DNA of 54,268 nucleotides from CAYWMP01 sp964459445 (GTDB lineage Bacteria > Desulfobacterota > DSM-4660 > Desulfatiglandales > HGW-15): the NCBI GenBank assembly GCA_964459445.1, contig CAYWMP010000013.1, forward strand, positions 1 to 54,268, written 5' to 3'. Both the position numbers and the translations under genes were made by a program. Positions within the stretch are counted from its first letter, which is position 1, and every line of letters begins with the position of its first letter. The notes below the pieces were generated by a model. The model ran no database searches. It was not told where the DNA came from and saw nothing but the letters and a program-made list of their open reading frames with translations. Shown here one piece after another: positions 44,920 through 53,492 of the stretch.

Positions 44920-45966
44920 CTAGTGCCCATCCCCCGCCGAAAGAATTTCCGAGAGTTTATCCAGGTCGTCGCTCGGGCCGAGGGCTATGAGGGTATCTCC
45001 CGCCTCTATCCGGGTCTGCGAAGAGGGATTAAAGGCCATATCGCCTTCCTTCTTCCGGACGGCGATGATAATCACATCCATTTCCTGCCTTATCCCCGAG
45101 TCCATAAGAATCAGCCCATTGAGGCGCGATTTCTCACCAACCACCAACTCTCCCATTTCAAGACCTATGTCATTATTATGGACCGCGAATTCCAGAAAAT
45201 CCGACACAGCCGGTTTGATGATTGTGTGAGCCATCTTCTGGCCGCCAATGAGATAGGGCATAACCACCCGGTTCGCTCCGCCTCTGATGAGTTTTTTTTC
45301 GCTTTGCTCTTCATCGGCGCGGGCCAGAATGAATAAATCCGGATTGAGTCCCCTGGCCGACATCGTAATAAAAAGATTATCCGCATCCGAGGCGACGACG
45401 GAAATCAAACCTTTAGCCCTCTCTATGCCTGCCTCAATGAGTACATCTTCACTTGTGGCATCGTCATTTACGAAGGGGATTTGTTCCCCTTCAAGAACCT
45501 GTATTGTCTCAGGATTGCTGTCAATGACTACGCTGGGGATACTATTCGCATTTAGTTCACGGGTGATAATCTTGCCCAATCTGCCGAATCCGCAGATGAT
45601 ATAATGGCCTTTAATTGAACGAAGTTTTATTCCCAATTTTCTCCTCCCGATTAAGGATCTCACCTGGATATCGACCATGGCCTGGGCGACAATACCCAAA
45701 ATATAGGCGATGATCCCCATTCCTGAGAATATGATGAATATCGTAAAGAACCTGCCAGTTTCGGAAACGGCCCTCACCTCGCCATAACCGACCGTCGTGA
45801 TCGTAATCACGGTCATGTAGAGCGAGTCTAGGAAATCCCAGTTTTCAATGTTCATATACCCGAAAGTCCCGATTAGCAAAATCACGATGAGAATGGTAAT
45901 GCCCTTGACAAAGGTACCTGGTCCTACAGAAGGTCCGTTTTTATCTATATCGAGCATGGGGTTCAT
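44920..45966 (-). CDS. Potassium channel family protein with RCK domains
   Basis: The N-terminal 100 residues form a two-helix pore with the selectivity filter TTVGYG. Helix one is GITILIVILLIGTFGYM and helix two RFFTIFIIFSGMGIIAYIL. A TrkA-N (RCK) domain follows with YIICGFGRLG for NAD binding, then a TrkA-C domain near the end (LNGLILMDSGIRQEMD). It resembles MthK-type channels. It should let K+ through under control of a cytosolic nucleotide or ion. It is followed on the same strand by unrelated genes, and no transporter partner is adjacent. Confidence 0.94.
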   Translation of the reverse strand: MNPMLDIDKNGPSVGPGTFVKGITILIVILLIGTFGYMNIENWDFLDSLYMTVITITTVGYGEVRAVSETGRFFTIFIIFSGMGIIAYILGIVAQAMVDIQVRSLIGRRKLGIKLRSIKGHYIICGFGRLGKIITRELNANSIPSVVIDSNPETIQVLEGEQIPFVNDDATSEDVLIEAGIERAKGLISVVASDADNLFITMSARGLNPDLFILARADEEQSEKKLIRGGANRVVMPYLIGGQKMAHTIIKPAVSDFLEFAVHNNDIGLEMGELVVGEKSRLNGLILMDSGIRQEMDVIIIAVRKKEGDMAFNPSSQTRIEAGDTLIALGPSDDLDKLSEILSAGDGH

Positions 45967-45976
45967 AATAAAAGGA

Positions 45977-45995
45977 AAGGGGCCGATAGCCCCTT
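45977..45995 (-). terminator. Minus-strand intrinsic terminator hairpin
   Basis: AAGGGGC, loop, GCCCCTT: a 7-bp stem. On the minus strand it is followed by TCCTTTTATT. It lies between the end of the zinc-ribbon membrane protein gene and the start of the channel gene, so it probably ends the former; readthrough would be needed for cotranscription. Confidence 0.6.
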
Positions 45996-46125
45996 CTATT
46001 CACTTCTCATATAGTATTTTCCCTTTTTGACTCAATCCCGAGTGGTCAGCAGGCCTCTCCATGTGGGCCTGGGTCTATCCACGCATAACTTTTAATGAGG
46101 TTACTGGACTCGAAGTGGATCAAGT

Positions 46126-47133
46126 CTACCTTCCAGGCGATGAACTGACTGCTTCCACTGTAAACTCACTTAGGTTCTCCGGCAAATTCTCAAAAACAAT
46201 GACAAAGGGAATGGAGACATTGGTCTTTATATTGACATTCATCCTGTTTTTCCCTTGGCGGTTTTTCATGGCCTTTCCGATCTCCTCAAGGGACATGGTC
46301 TTGATCTGATCCTCGGAAAAGCTATTTCCTGCATAGGCCATTTTCCTTCTCGCTACGATGCCCTGATCATCCAGCAGAGCCCCCCTCACAAGAATGAAAT
46401 TACGGGGTTTGGGGTAGTTGTTTGTAACCATTCCCTGGATAACAAAAACCTGCCCTATCTTTTCTGATTGGACAAAGGCGCCGGTCACCGATTTGAAGGT
46501 AAGTCTCCGGACGCCCGGATCGGGTGTAGCCTCTTTTTTTGTCGCCTTTATGAATGACAGGGAATCCGGGATCAGATCGGGTGCAAGGAAGTACACATAC
46601 GCTCCGCCGCCCACCAACAAAAGGAAAATCACCAGGATGATGATGAGAAGCGGGAATCGCTTTTTCTTTTTTGCGGACGCAGCTTTCTTTTTTTTCTTCC
46701 CCTCTTCAGCTTTTTCCTCTTCCGCCTCCTCTGGTTCCACCTCTTCCGGTTCCGCCTCTATCTCACCCGGTTCGGCAAGTTCATCTCCCGTGGGTTCTAC
46801 TCCTTCTTCTTCAAGAGGGAGTTCATCAGGTGAGATCTCTTCGAGCTCCTCTGCCGTGGCCTCTTCAAGAGCTTCCTCAAACTCGGCGCCCGCCTCCCCA
46901 TCATCAGCCACCGCCTCTTCCGCTTCGGAATCAGGAGGCGAATCCAGAGCCACTTCCTCCAGTTCTTCCTCTATGAGCTCCTCCGTTGGGATTTCTTCGG
47001 GCTCCGCTGGTTTTTCCGGATAGGCCACAAAAATATGTCCGCAGAGAGAGCATTTGACCTTGGATCCATCCTCTTTGAGCATTCCCGCATCAAGATTGAA
47101 CTTGGACTGGCATTCTTCACAACTAACAATCAT
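46126..47133 (-). CDS. Zinc-ribbon membrane protein with acidic linker (DUF3426 type)
   Basis: The 335-residue protein begins with an MJ0042-type zinc ribbon (CEECQSKFNLDAGML, then CSLCGHIF). A long Glu/Ala-rich linker (residues about 40-145) is followed by a basic patch KKKKKAASAKKKKRF and one membrane helix near 160 (PLLIIILVIFLLLVGGGAYVYF). The C-terminal extracytoplasmic domain is DUF3426-like (FVIQGMVTNNYPKPRNFILV). The ribbon is cytosolic. A role in envelope or regulatory sensing has been suggested for this family, but none is proven. The acidic linker has no fold and its exact length may vary. Confidence 0.88.
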   Translation of the reverse strand: MIVSCEECQSKFNLDAGMLKEDGSKVKCSLCGHIFVAYPEKPAEPEEIPTEELIEEELEEVALDSPPDSEAEEAVADDGEAGAEFEEALEEATAEELEEISPDELPLEEEGVEPTGDELAEPGEIEAEPEEVEPEEAEEEKAEEGKKKKKAASAKKKKRFPLLIIILVIFLLLVGGGAYVYFLAPDLIPDSLSFIKATKKEATPDPGVRRLTFKSVTGAFVQSEKIGQVFVIQGMVTNNYPKPRNFILVRGALLDDQGIVARRKMAYAGNSFSEDQIKTMSLEEIGKAMKNRQGKNRMNVNIKTNVSIPFVIVFENLPENLSEFTVEAVSSSPGR

Positions 47134-47166
47134 GGTTTTCCTCCCGACAAAGTGGAACTACCCATG

Positions 47167-47679
47167 TCATCTCAAGGCGTAGATGTCCTGCAGGTATCTG
47201 TATTGCTCGTCATAGTCGAGTCCGTAACCCACTAAGAATCCCGTGTCGACCTGAAAGCCGCAATAATCGATGGACACGGTTTTTGCCCGCCGTTCAAGTT
47301 TGTCGATTAATGCGCATATCCTGACGGATTCCGGCCCGAGGTCCTTGATCCTCTTTACGATCTGATTTAAGGTCAGCCCTGTATCCACGATATCTTCAAC
47401 GATGATCACATGTTTGCCCTCGATGGATATCTCCACATCCTTTGTAAACTTTATCTCGCCGCTCGAAGACATGTTCGAACCATAACTGGCTGCTCGAACA
47501 AAATCGATTTTTGATGGGATGGTCATTTCCTTGAGAAGATCCGTAAAAAAGAAGACCACGCCGTTGAGGATGCCGATAAAAACAGGTTCCTCGTCAGAAT
47601 AATCTGAAGAAATCCTCTGGGCGAGTTCTTTGACCCGGGTCTGAATGGTTTTACTGTTTAATACGATTTCTTTATCCAA
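47167..47679 (-). CDS. hpt: Hypoxanthine phosphoribosyltransferase
   Basis: A purine salvage enzyme that converts hypoxanthine or guanine and PRPP to IMP or GMP. The 170 residues have the PRPP-binding loop VIIVEDIVDTGLTL, the N-terminal PVFIGILNGVVFF, the flexible-loop ASYGSNM, and the C-terminal purine-binding DYCGFQVDTGFLVGYGLD. The start is a TTG at 47679 with GAGGT upstream; no suitable ATG lies nearby, and the N-terminus matches the family. It lies just upstream of the zinc-ribbon protein on the same strand with a 33-base gap. Confidence 0.96.
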   Translation of the reverse strand: MDKEIVLNSKTIQTRVKELAQRISSDYSDEEPVFIGILNGVVFFFTDLLKEMTIPSKIDFVRAASYGSNMSSSGEIKFTKDVEISIEGKHVIIVEDIVDTGLTLNQIVKRIKDLGPESVRICALIDKLERRAKTVSIDYCGFQVDTGFLVGYGLDYDEQYRYLQDIYALR

Positions 47680-48004
47680 ACTAGTAATACCTCATACTTT
47701 TTTAGATTTATTTACCGTAAGTAATGAAAAATTCATTTAATGCAATGTTAGTCCTAAAAAATGCAAAATATTGAAATTTTTGCAAGATGTCAATGAGAGA
47801 ACCTTAAATAGTCAGTGAAGCCTCCCTGCGGCAAGCCGCGGGGCATCCTGAAAAGGATGGCGGAACTCTCCATAGCCATGAGCCCTCCTTTCCATCCTCC
47901 GTAGCAGAGCAACTGCGGAGGACGGGCGCTAAAGCTTCGGAGGGCTCTCCTCGACATTCATCCCCACGGCAAGCCGTGGCGCATTCTGGCGAAGGAGAGT
48001 AAAT
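47680..48004. repeat. Intergenic spacer with a cluster of short palindromic elements
   Basis: The first 130 bases are AT-rich and probably hold the hpt promoter. Three hairpins follow: CCCTGCGG-CAAG-CCGCGGGG (47824-47843), a CCTCCGTAGC.../...TGCGGAGG element (47896-47929) and CCACGG-CAAG-CCGTGG (47964-47979). The first and third share a CAAG loop. The middle one recurs in inverted orientation at 53587-53619. This is a REP-like cluster. Confidence 0.75.
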
Positions 48005-48460
48005 TTAGCCAGATTTGATGATTCCCTTCCGTGCCTTTAATCGTTCCTCGATAGTGTCAAGGAGAGAGCTGAGCTCTTGAATTTCTCTTTCCCCTGGGAC
48101 GGCATTCTCACCTGTTAATCCTTTCACGATGGATTCCGTTTTGGAGAGCAAATCCATAATATCACAATCGCATCCATAGATTGCTTCCACCTCACTCTCT
48201 TCTAATATCCCAACAGGTTGCGCCGCGGATTCAAGGATGATCGAAATTTTTTCCATTTGGCTGAAAATCCCATCCAGCTGTTCCAGAAACTTGTCCGCGC
48301 CTTTCCGGATCCGGGCTGTCTTCAACCATTCCAAATACCCTATCATGCCGTCGAAACTCTCGCTCATAAATCCCGTGAATCGTTTCGCCGATAATAGGGC
48401 GGAATCGCCCGTGTCGTAATCTCCGATACCCGCGATCATTCGCGGCCCATTTTTCAACAT
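48005..48460 (-). CDS. Hypothetical helical protein
   Basis: I do not recognise this 151-residue protein. It is predicted soluble and mostly helical: a Gly-containing start (MIAGIGDYDTGD), then helical segments such as LEQLDGIFSQMEKISIILES, one Cys pair in IYGCDCDIMDLLSK, and a charged C-terminus (DTIEERLKARKGIIKSG). It has no signal peptide. AAGGGGAAG lies upstream of the ATG. It sits between a repeat cluster and a nested inverted repeat, apparently a single-gene unit. Confidence 0.7.
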   Translation of the reverse strand: MLKNGPRMIAGIGDYDTGDSALLSAKRFTGFMSESFDGMIGYLEWLKTARIRKGADKFLEQLDGIFSQMEKISIILESAAQPVGILEESEVEAIYGCDCDIMDLLSKTESIVKGLTGENAVPGEREIQELSSLLDTIEERLKARKGIIKSG

Positions 48461-48574
48461 AACTTCCCCTTATGGCTGCAAATCTCCTGCCATCAAAGCC
48501 TCTACCCTAAAGTTCCTAGGGCATTTCGATATATTAAAGGTAGCTATTCTGAAATGAACTTTGCAGGAGTGGAG

Positions 48575-48770
48575 GCAGGGTTCTTTTTTTCAAATCCTAT
48601 CTCAAAAAAAATTCCACCGAACTTTGCCGTTCCCGTAGATAGGAGGGTTCACGCCTCAAAACCCTGGCAGAATGCACCTCTCCCATGAAATGCCGTGTTT
48701 AGTTGAACCCTTCTATCTTCGGGAACCGCTACCGGAGCCCATAGATAGGGTTTGAAAAAAAGAACCCTGC
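48575..48770. repeat. Second nested inverted repeat (about 196 bp)
   Basis: The outer arms, 48575-48602 and 48743-48770, are reverse complements at 27 of 28 positions and contain a TTCTTTTTTTCAAA run. An inner pair, 48627-48651 and 48704-48728, matches at 22 of 25. The nested order allows one long branched hairpin. It has no coding signal. It lies between the helical hypothetical protein and the thioesterase, in the leader of the former. In size and design it parallels the element at 38786-39004, though the sequences are not obviously the same. Confidence 0.75.
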
Positions 48771-48808
48771 CGAAGCTAATCCTACCTTTCAGCGAAAATA
48801 AACAGCCC

Positions 48809-49237
48809 CTATCTATTAATAAGAAAAGGAAGCTCTACCCCTTTCCTGTATGCCAATGCCATGCACGACGCAATAAGAACATTATCTTTGTCCTTTACCT
48901 TTATCTCATAGGTTCCTGTCCTGCGCGTGCGATGGAGCTCATTGGATTCAGCTCGAAGGACCGCATCTGCGCTTGGGGCCTGATGATAGGTCACGGTCAT
49001 ATTAAGCGCGACGGCTATCGTCCCGTGGGAATTGCATGAGACCTGAAAAGCCTCGTCAATCAGGGAAAATATGGCCCCCCCGTGTATCATCCCGAAGATA
49101 TTTCCATTGTCTTCCTGGGGATTCATCTCAACGACGGCCCGCCCCGGACCTGCCTCGATCAAACGCATGCCCAGTTTCTGGGCATAACTCTCTTTCTCCA
49201 CCTCTTTTGAGATGCTTGAAATCACATTGTCTGCCAT
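48809..49237 (-). CDS. PaaI-family hotdog thioesterase
   Basis: The 142-residue protein is a hotdog-fold acyl-CoA thioesterase. NGNIFGMIHGGAIFSLIDEA holds the HGG turn and the acid residue, and VALNMTVTYHQAP is the central strand. Such enzymes release CoA from aryl- or acyl-CoA and may act as proofreading hydrolases. The ATG at 49237 gives ADNVISSISKEVEK; a TTG seven codons earlier is possible. The last codons end in ELPFLINR, slightly longer than the minimal fold. It could work with the acyl-CoA synthetase elsewhere in the window. Confidence 0.92.
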   Translation of the reverse strand: MADNVISSISKEVEKESYAQKLGMRLIEAGPGRAVVEMNPQEDNGNIFGMIHGGAIFSLIDEAFQVSCNSHGTIAVALNMTVTYHQAPSADAVLRAESNELHRTRRTGTYEIKVKDKDNVLIASCMALAYRKGVELPFLINR

Positions 49238-49330
49238 GGCCTGGTTCCCTATCTCCAACGTGCTAAGGGGTTCGTTATGGTTCGAGGCCTATGCTATAGA
49301 CCCTCTTCTATATTTGTAAATGTCCTGTGT

Positions 49331-51718
49331 CTATGGCTTTTCCGGTATGGCGCACGCCGCATCAGGAGCCGGTGGGAAAAAGACACTAAAGGTGGTTCCT
49401 CCTGACAAATGGCAATCTTTCTTCTTTTTGCAAAAACCGCATTTGCTGATCCTGCCCGGGCAAATATCGCTCGCCTTGGGTATAAAACGACACCGTGAAG
49501 ATTCCATGTCAATCTTGAAATTGTATCGCTCGGCAAAGATCTTCATTCGCAATAGATCAGCCCCCTTGCCGCCCGCATTGAAATCAAAAGGCCGTTTAGA
49601 GGAATAGGCCATTGTTTCCTGCGTTGTGAAAAAGCCTTCAAATATGCGTCTTCGATCTTCAGCCGTGATCCCTATTCCGCAGTCAAAGACGACCAACTGA
49701 GATCCGGCCCCTTTTTTTTGTACGATCACCTCGACTCGCCCTTCATCCGGTGTATTTTCAATCGCGTTTTTGATGAGCCCATCAACGACTTTCCCAAGGA
49801 CGTCCTCTGGTATGCAGACTTCCGGTACGGGTTCCAGATGGGTAATGATCTCCACCTGCCGATGTGAAAATTGGGGTCGAAGAATCTTGAGCCGCTCATG
49901 GACGAATTGATGGGGAGCAAGCTTTAAGACCTCTGTCTCCTTCGGACCGTAAAGGTCGTTAATGCGGTTTCTTAACCGCATGACAAGGTCCCCTTCTCCA
50001 ACTTCTAAGGCTGTGAGGGCCTCGAGCTCATCGGCACATTGATCCAGGAGCATATTAAGGAGATGCTGCGTTTTATATTCCTGGTCCTGCATGATATCCT
50101 CAACCTCATATTGAATATCAAGGATGCGCTCCAGGTTTCTCTCGGCCCTCTCCATGGTGGATTTCCAGTTGTCGTCGGGGAGGGTTTCCAGCCGTTTTGT
50201 GAGGATATTGAGAGAGGCCAAAAGCACGGACAGGGGGGTCTTAAGTTCGTGTGAAAGGTGGTTGATGACCTTGTCCTTTGCCCGGTTCAGGGCCGTCACT
50301 TCTCTATAGGCCTCTTTAATCTCTTCGGCATACCGCGCATTTTCAACGGACAAGGCAACGGTTCCGGCAACGAGGTTCAACAACTCAACATCCGTCTGGT
50401 CGAAAGCCCCTTCTCTTTTGTTCAGGGCGCTTAAGGCGCCTATGACGCGATCACGGCTTCGGAGCGGTACATCGAGCATATCCCTTGTGTGAAACTGCAA
50501 TTGCCTATCAACCATAGGATAGAAATTAGGGTATTCCGATGTATCGTGAACAATGACAGGTTCACCGGTTTTGATGACCTTGCCCGCCACTGTTTTGTCG
50601 GCGGGATAACGGATCCTCTTGGCCCTTTGTTCCGTCGCTTTGTCATCATAGGCCGCCCCCTGGAAGTAAAGTTCCTGCTTCACCTCATCGTGCAATACGA
50701 CAAGGGCTCCCTCCACATTCAACAGCCGTTTAACTTCCCTGGAGATATAATCAAGGAGTCCTTCCAGATCAGGATACTCGGGAAGGGCCCTGCTTATGCG
50801 CAGAAGGGCCTCATTAGTGCGAGCCAGAATCTTCTCCTTAGTGATATCCCGAAGTATGACCAGTTCACCACCCGGCTCACCCCCGTTCCCTGAAAAAATC
50901 GCACCCCGCATAATCACATCCAGGACTTTCCCGCTTTTAGTCAAACGCTTCGTCTCATAGCGGCGTATGATCTTCTCCTCGAAAAGTTTCTTGAGACTTT
51001 CTTTCGTCTCCTCCTCCAATTCCTCTGGCACATAGGGTATGCGCCCTCCTTCCAACTCCTTGAGGGTCCAGCCGAAGGTCTCGCTGAAAGCCGGGTTCAC
51101 ATAGGAAACCTTTCCTTCCAGGGTGAACACCGCCATGGGATAGGGAACAAATTCAAGTAACGTCCTGTACCGTTTTTCCGACTCACGGCTGACTTCGTAC
51201 TGGCATTGATAGGCCAATTCCGACTCGCGCAAAGCCTCAAGTGCCTTGAGTTTTTCCGTCTCATCGCGGGCGATGCCTCGGAATCCGACTCTTTTTCCTT
51301 CCCTATTGATAATGAGATTCGCCGATAACTCGATAATCCGTCTATTCCCCTCCCTATCGGTAATCTCCCATATGTGGTCCGTGAATCCTTTTCCTGTTTG
51401 ATATATCTTCGTAAAGCGTTCCAGGCCTTCCCGCGCGTGCTCTTCATCCATGAACTCGCCAAAATAGTGCCATTGGAGTTCCTCCCTTGAATACCCAAGC
51501 ACTTTGCACATAGCATCATTGAAATAGGTGAAATTCCCCTGGAGATCTAATTCGTAGACACCTTCATTGATATTCTCAATAAAGGTTCGGTAACGTTCCT
51601 CCGGCAAGGTCGCACTGGATGCCTGTTCGATCTCCGGCCTTGTGATCGAGGGCTTTGTGCTTCCCGATGCTTTTTGTGGTTTTCGATTCTCTTGTTCCTT
51701 AGAACCACTTTTTTTCAC
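49331..51718 (-). CDS. PAS-PAS-GAF histidine kinase with a Cys-rich insert in the ATPase domain
   Basis: The 795-residue soluble kinase has two PAS domains (FTYFNDAMCKVLGYSREEL; VSYVNPAFSETFGWTLKEL), a GAF domain (LNVEGALVVLHDEVKQELYF; MLDVPLRSRDRVIGALSAL), a coiled coil, and the phosphoacceptor SHELKTPLSVLL with His around residue 490. The ATPase domain has the N-box LIKNAIENTP and DCGIGI. The usual GTGLGL segment is replaced by NAGGKGADLLRMKI. Near the C-terminus five Cys appear in spacing Cys-x9-Cys-x6-Cys-x2-Cys-x5-Cys before SGGTTFSVFFP, suggesting a metal or redox site in the lid. It starts with GTG after AGGAGAA. No receiver gene is adjacent. Confidence 0.94.
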   Translation of the reverse strand: MKKSGSKEQENRKPQKASGSTKPSITRPEIEQASSATLPEERYRTFIENINEGVYELDLQGNFTYFNDAMCKVLGYSREELQWHYFGEFMDEEHAREGLERFTKIYQTGKGFTDHIWEITDREGNRRIIELSANLIINREGKRVGFRGIARDETEKLKALEALRESELAYQCQYEVSRESEKRYRTLLEFVPYPMAVFTLEGKVSYVNPAFSETFGWTLKELEGGRIPYVPEELEEETKESLKKLFEEKIIRRYETKRLTKSGKVLDVIMRGAIFSGNGGEPGGELVILRDITKEKILARTNEALLRISRALPEYPDLEGLLDYISREVKRLLNVEGALVVLHDEVKQELYFQGAAYDDKATEQRAKRIRYPADKTVAGKVIKTGEPVIVHDTSEYPNFYPMVDRQLQFHTRDMLDVPLRSRDRVIGALSALNKREGAFDQTDVELLNLVAGTVALSVENARYAEEIKEAYREVTALNRAKDKVINHLSHELKTPLSVLLASLNILTKRLETLPDDNWKSTMERAERNLERILDIQYEVEDIMQDQEYKTQHLLNMLLDQCADELEALTALEVGEGDLVMRLRNRINDLYGPKETEVLKLAPHQFVHERLKILRPQFSHRQVEIITHLEPVPEVCIPEDVLGKVVDGLIKNAIENTPDEGRVEVIVQKKGAGSQLVVFDCGIGITAEDRRRIFEGFFTTQETMAYSSKRPFDFNAGGKGADLLRMKIFAERYNFKIDMESSRCRFIPKASDICPGRISKCGFCKKKKDCHLSGGTTFSVFFPPAPDAACAIPEKP

Positions 51719-52120
51719 TGCTTTGGATTCTCCTGTTGGTTCCGATATTCGAGGGTTTTAAACCAACCCGCTGATGACCCCAAGCGGGACAGGCATCCAT
51801 ACTCGAAGTATTTTGAGGATTGAGATCCGAGTCTGAAACAGCATGTCCCGTCGTAGTTTCACGCGGCGAAAGCACCTGCGCTGCGCGTAGCCAAAACGGA
51901 AGATTGGGCAAGAGGGGCGCTTTGCAAAGGTCTCGTTTTCATAGGTCCTGCAGTATGTTATAGCAAATTCGTTTCCAATGTCATTACAATTTTATTGTCA
52001 GAATTTTTCACCATATGCTATGCTTTCTTTCCAGGGAATGACGACCCGTTTGAGGTTATTCGAAGTGATCTGGCGGATCCAATAATTTGATTTTATCTAG
52101 TGTATCTAGGAAGGTAACCT
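51719..52120. repeat. Divergent spacer with a dispersed repeat (51801-51836)
   Basis: The spacer lies between the PAS kinase and rex, so it holds both promoters. Bases 51801-51836 match the repeat at 23859-23894. No canonical Rex operator (TTGTTAA-like inverted repeat) was found, so autoregulation by Rex cannot be claimed. No other gene is seen. Confidence 0.5.
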
Positions 52121-52765
52121 ATGAACAAAACCCTCAAAATTCCAAAAGCGACCATCACAAGGCTTTCCCTTTACTATAGGCAATTGGAACTCCTTGAATT
52201 CGACGGTTATCGCATGGTTTCTTCTGAAAAGCTGGCCTGGTTGTGCCAGGTGAACCCTGCTCAGGTCAGGAAAGACCTGGGCTATTTTGGCGAATTCGGG
52301 GTCCGCGGCGTTGGATATGACGTAAGAGACCTTCAGCATCAAATAAAGAAGATACTGGCCGTCAATCGGGACTGGAACATGGGCATTGTCGGTGTAGGGA
52401 ACCTGGGATCTTCGCTTCTTCAACACCAGAACTTCCCCACAAGAGGATTTAAGTTCGTCGCCGCATTTGATTCCGACAGGGAAAAAATCGGGCAATCACT
52501 GCCGTGCGGGTTGGTGGTAAAGGATATTCAAGCCCTGAAAGAGACCGTGGATGATTTGACCATAGAAATAGGTGTGATCACAACCCCGCCTTCCGTGGCT
52601 CAATCCATTGCCGACCTTTTTACGAAAACGCACGTCAGCGCCATACTCAACTTCTCTCCTACCCAGATCCATGTCCCCGAATGCTGCATGGTTGAAAATA
52701 TCGACTTCACGATAAAACTTGACATACTCACCTATAAGCTAAAGCATGAAGTAGGTATTAATTGA
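52121..52765 (+). CDS. rex: Redox-sensing transcriptional repressor Rex
   Basis: Rex is a dimeric repressor that senses the NADH/NAD+ ratio and represses fermentation or anaerobic-respiration genes when NADH is low. The 214 residues have the winged helix (IPKATITRLSLYYRQLELL, CQVNPAQVRKDLGYFGEFG), the Rossmann NADH site GIVGVGNLGSSLL, VITTPPSVAQSIADL, NFSPTQIHVPE and the C-terminal helix. AAGGTAACCT precedes the ATG. The DUF1573 selenoprotein candidate starts 31 bases on and may be cotranscribed. Confidence 0.97.
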   Translation: MNKTLKIPKATITRLSLYYRQLELLEFDGYRMVSSEKLAWLCQVNPAQVRKDLGYFGEFGVRGVGYDVRDLQHQIKKILAVNRDWNMGIVGVGNLGSSLLQHQNFPTRGFKFVAAFDSDREKIGQSLPCGLVVKDIQALKETVDDLTIEIGVITTPPSVAQSIADLFTKTHVSAILNFSPTQIHVPECCMVENIDFTIKLDILTYKLKHEVGIN

Positions 52766-52796
52766 TCGTATCGAATTTGGCGGAAGGAATTTAATT

Positions 52797-53489
52797 ATGA
52801 AAAGAATTGGATTAGGCATCGTCTTTCTCGTTCTATCTTTCACCCTATTTCTTTCACCAACCCTTGGGGAGACGGCCAAGGGCCCCAAGATGGTGCTAAA
52901 GGAAAAGGCCTTCGATTTCAAGGAGGTCGATGAGGGGAAAGTCGTCGAACATGCCTTTGAGGTCCTTAATGAAGGGGACGCACCCCTTGAAATAAAGAAA
53001 GTCCAGCCGGATTGAGGCTGCGCGGTCGCCCAGTTTGACAGGACCATCCCCCCCGGAGGGGCGGGAAAGATCACATTAAGTGTGGATACAAACGGTTACC
53101 GAGGGAGTGTTAAGAAAAAGGCCAGGGTCTTTACCAACATACCGAATAGCTCGCCCGAAGTCATCAGCATTCAAGTTTATGTCAGAGTACCTATATATAT
53201 TTCAACTCGCTATGTCTATCTTACGGGCACAACCGGCGAATCCATCACCAGGACCATCAAAATCAAGGCGGAAAAGGACAAGCCCTTGACTATCGAGCCC
53301 AATCTCTTTGACCTGAAGGACAAAGTCACCTACAAAATCGAAGAAGTTGCATCGGGCAAGGAATATCGGATACATTTTACCACCATGCCCGGGGCGCCAA
53401 AGAAGTTCAATGGCAGCCTGAAACTCAAAACCAACTATCCTGAAAAACCGGAAATCACCATCAAGGTAAGAGGTAGAATCTCGGGTTAG
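52797..53489 (+). CDS. Probable selenoprotein: DUF1573-family secreted protein with Sec at residue 73
   Basis: The frame is open from 52797 to 53489 except for one TGA at 53013-53015. Both sides are in the same frame and the protein reads through as a single DUF1573 (immunoglobulin-like, exported) protein. A signal peptide of about 25 residues precedes the domain. DUF1573 has a conserved V-x-P-x-Cys-Gly-Cys motif; here it is KVQPD, TGA, GCAVAQFD, so the TGA stands exactly at the first Cys. Sec at a conserved Cys position is the classic mark of a selenoprotein. Downstream codons are clean through to KVRGRISG and use the family pattern. The mature protein would be about 230 residues including Sec. 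A nonsense mutation or sequencing error is the alternative. Confidence 0.8.
53013..53046 (+). promoter_or_regulatory. Candidate bacterial SECIS element at the in-frame TGA
   Basis: GGTC at 53024-53027 can pair with GACC at 53042-53045, and inside it GT at 53033-53034 can pair with AC at 53038-53039. The hairpin apex lies about 20 bases after the TGA, within the usual window for bacterial SECIS structures, and a G lies near the loop start. The fold is short and was judged by eye, so it supports but does not prove Sec insertion. Confidence 0.45.
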
Positions 53490-53492
53490 TGT

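Noticed and set aside
46418..47023. 201-codon Ser-rich open frame on the plus strand
   Set aside because: It is the complement of the Glu/Ala-rich linker of the zinc-ribbon protein; GAA/GAG runs produce a stop-free antisense frame. No ribosome site.
51719..52120. A Rex operator in the rex promoter region
   Set aside because: No TTGTTAA/TTAACAA-like inverted repeat could be found by eye.
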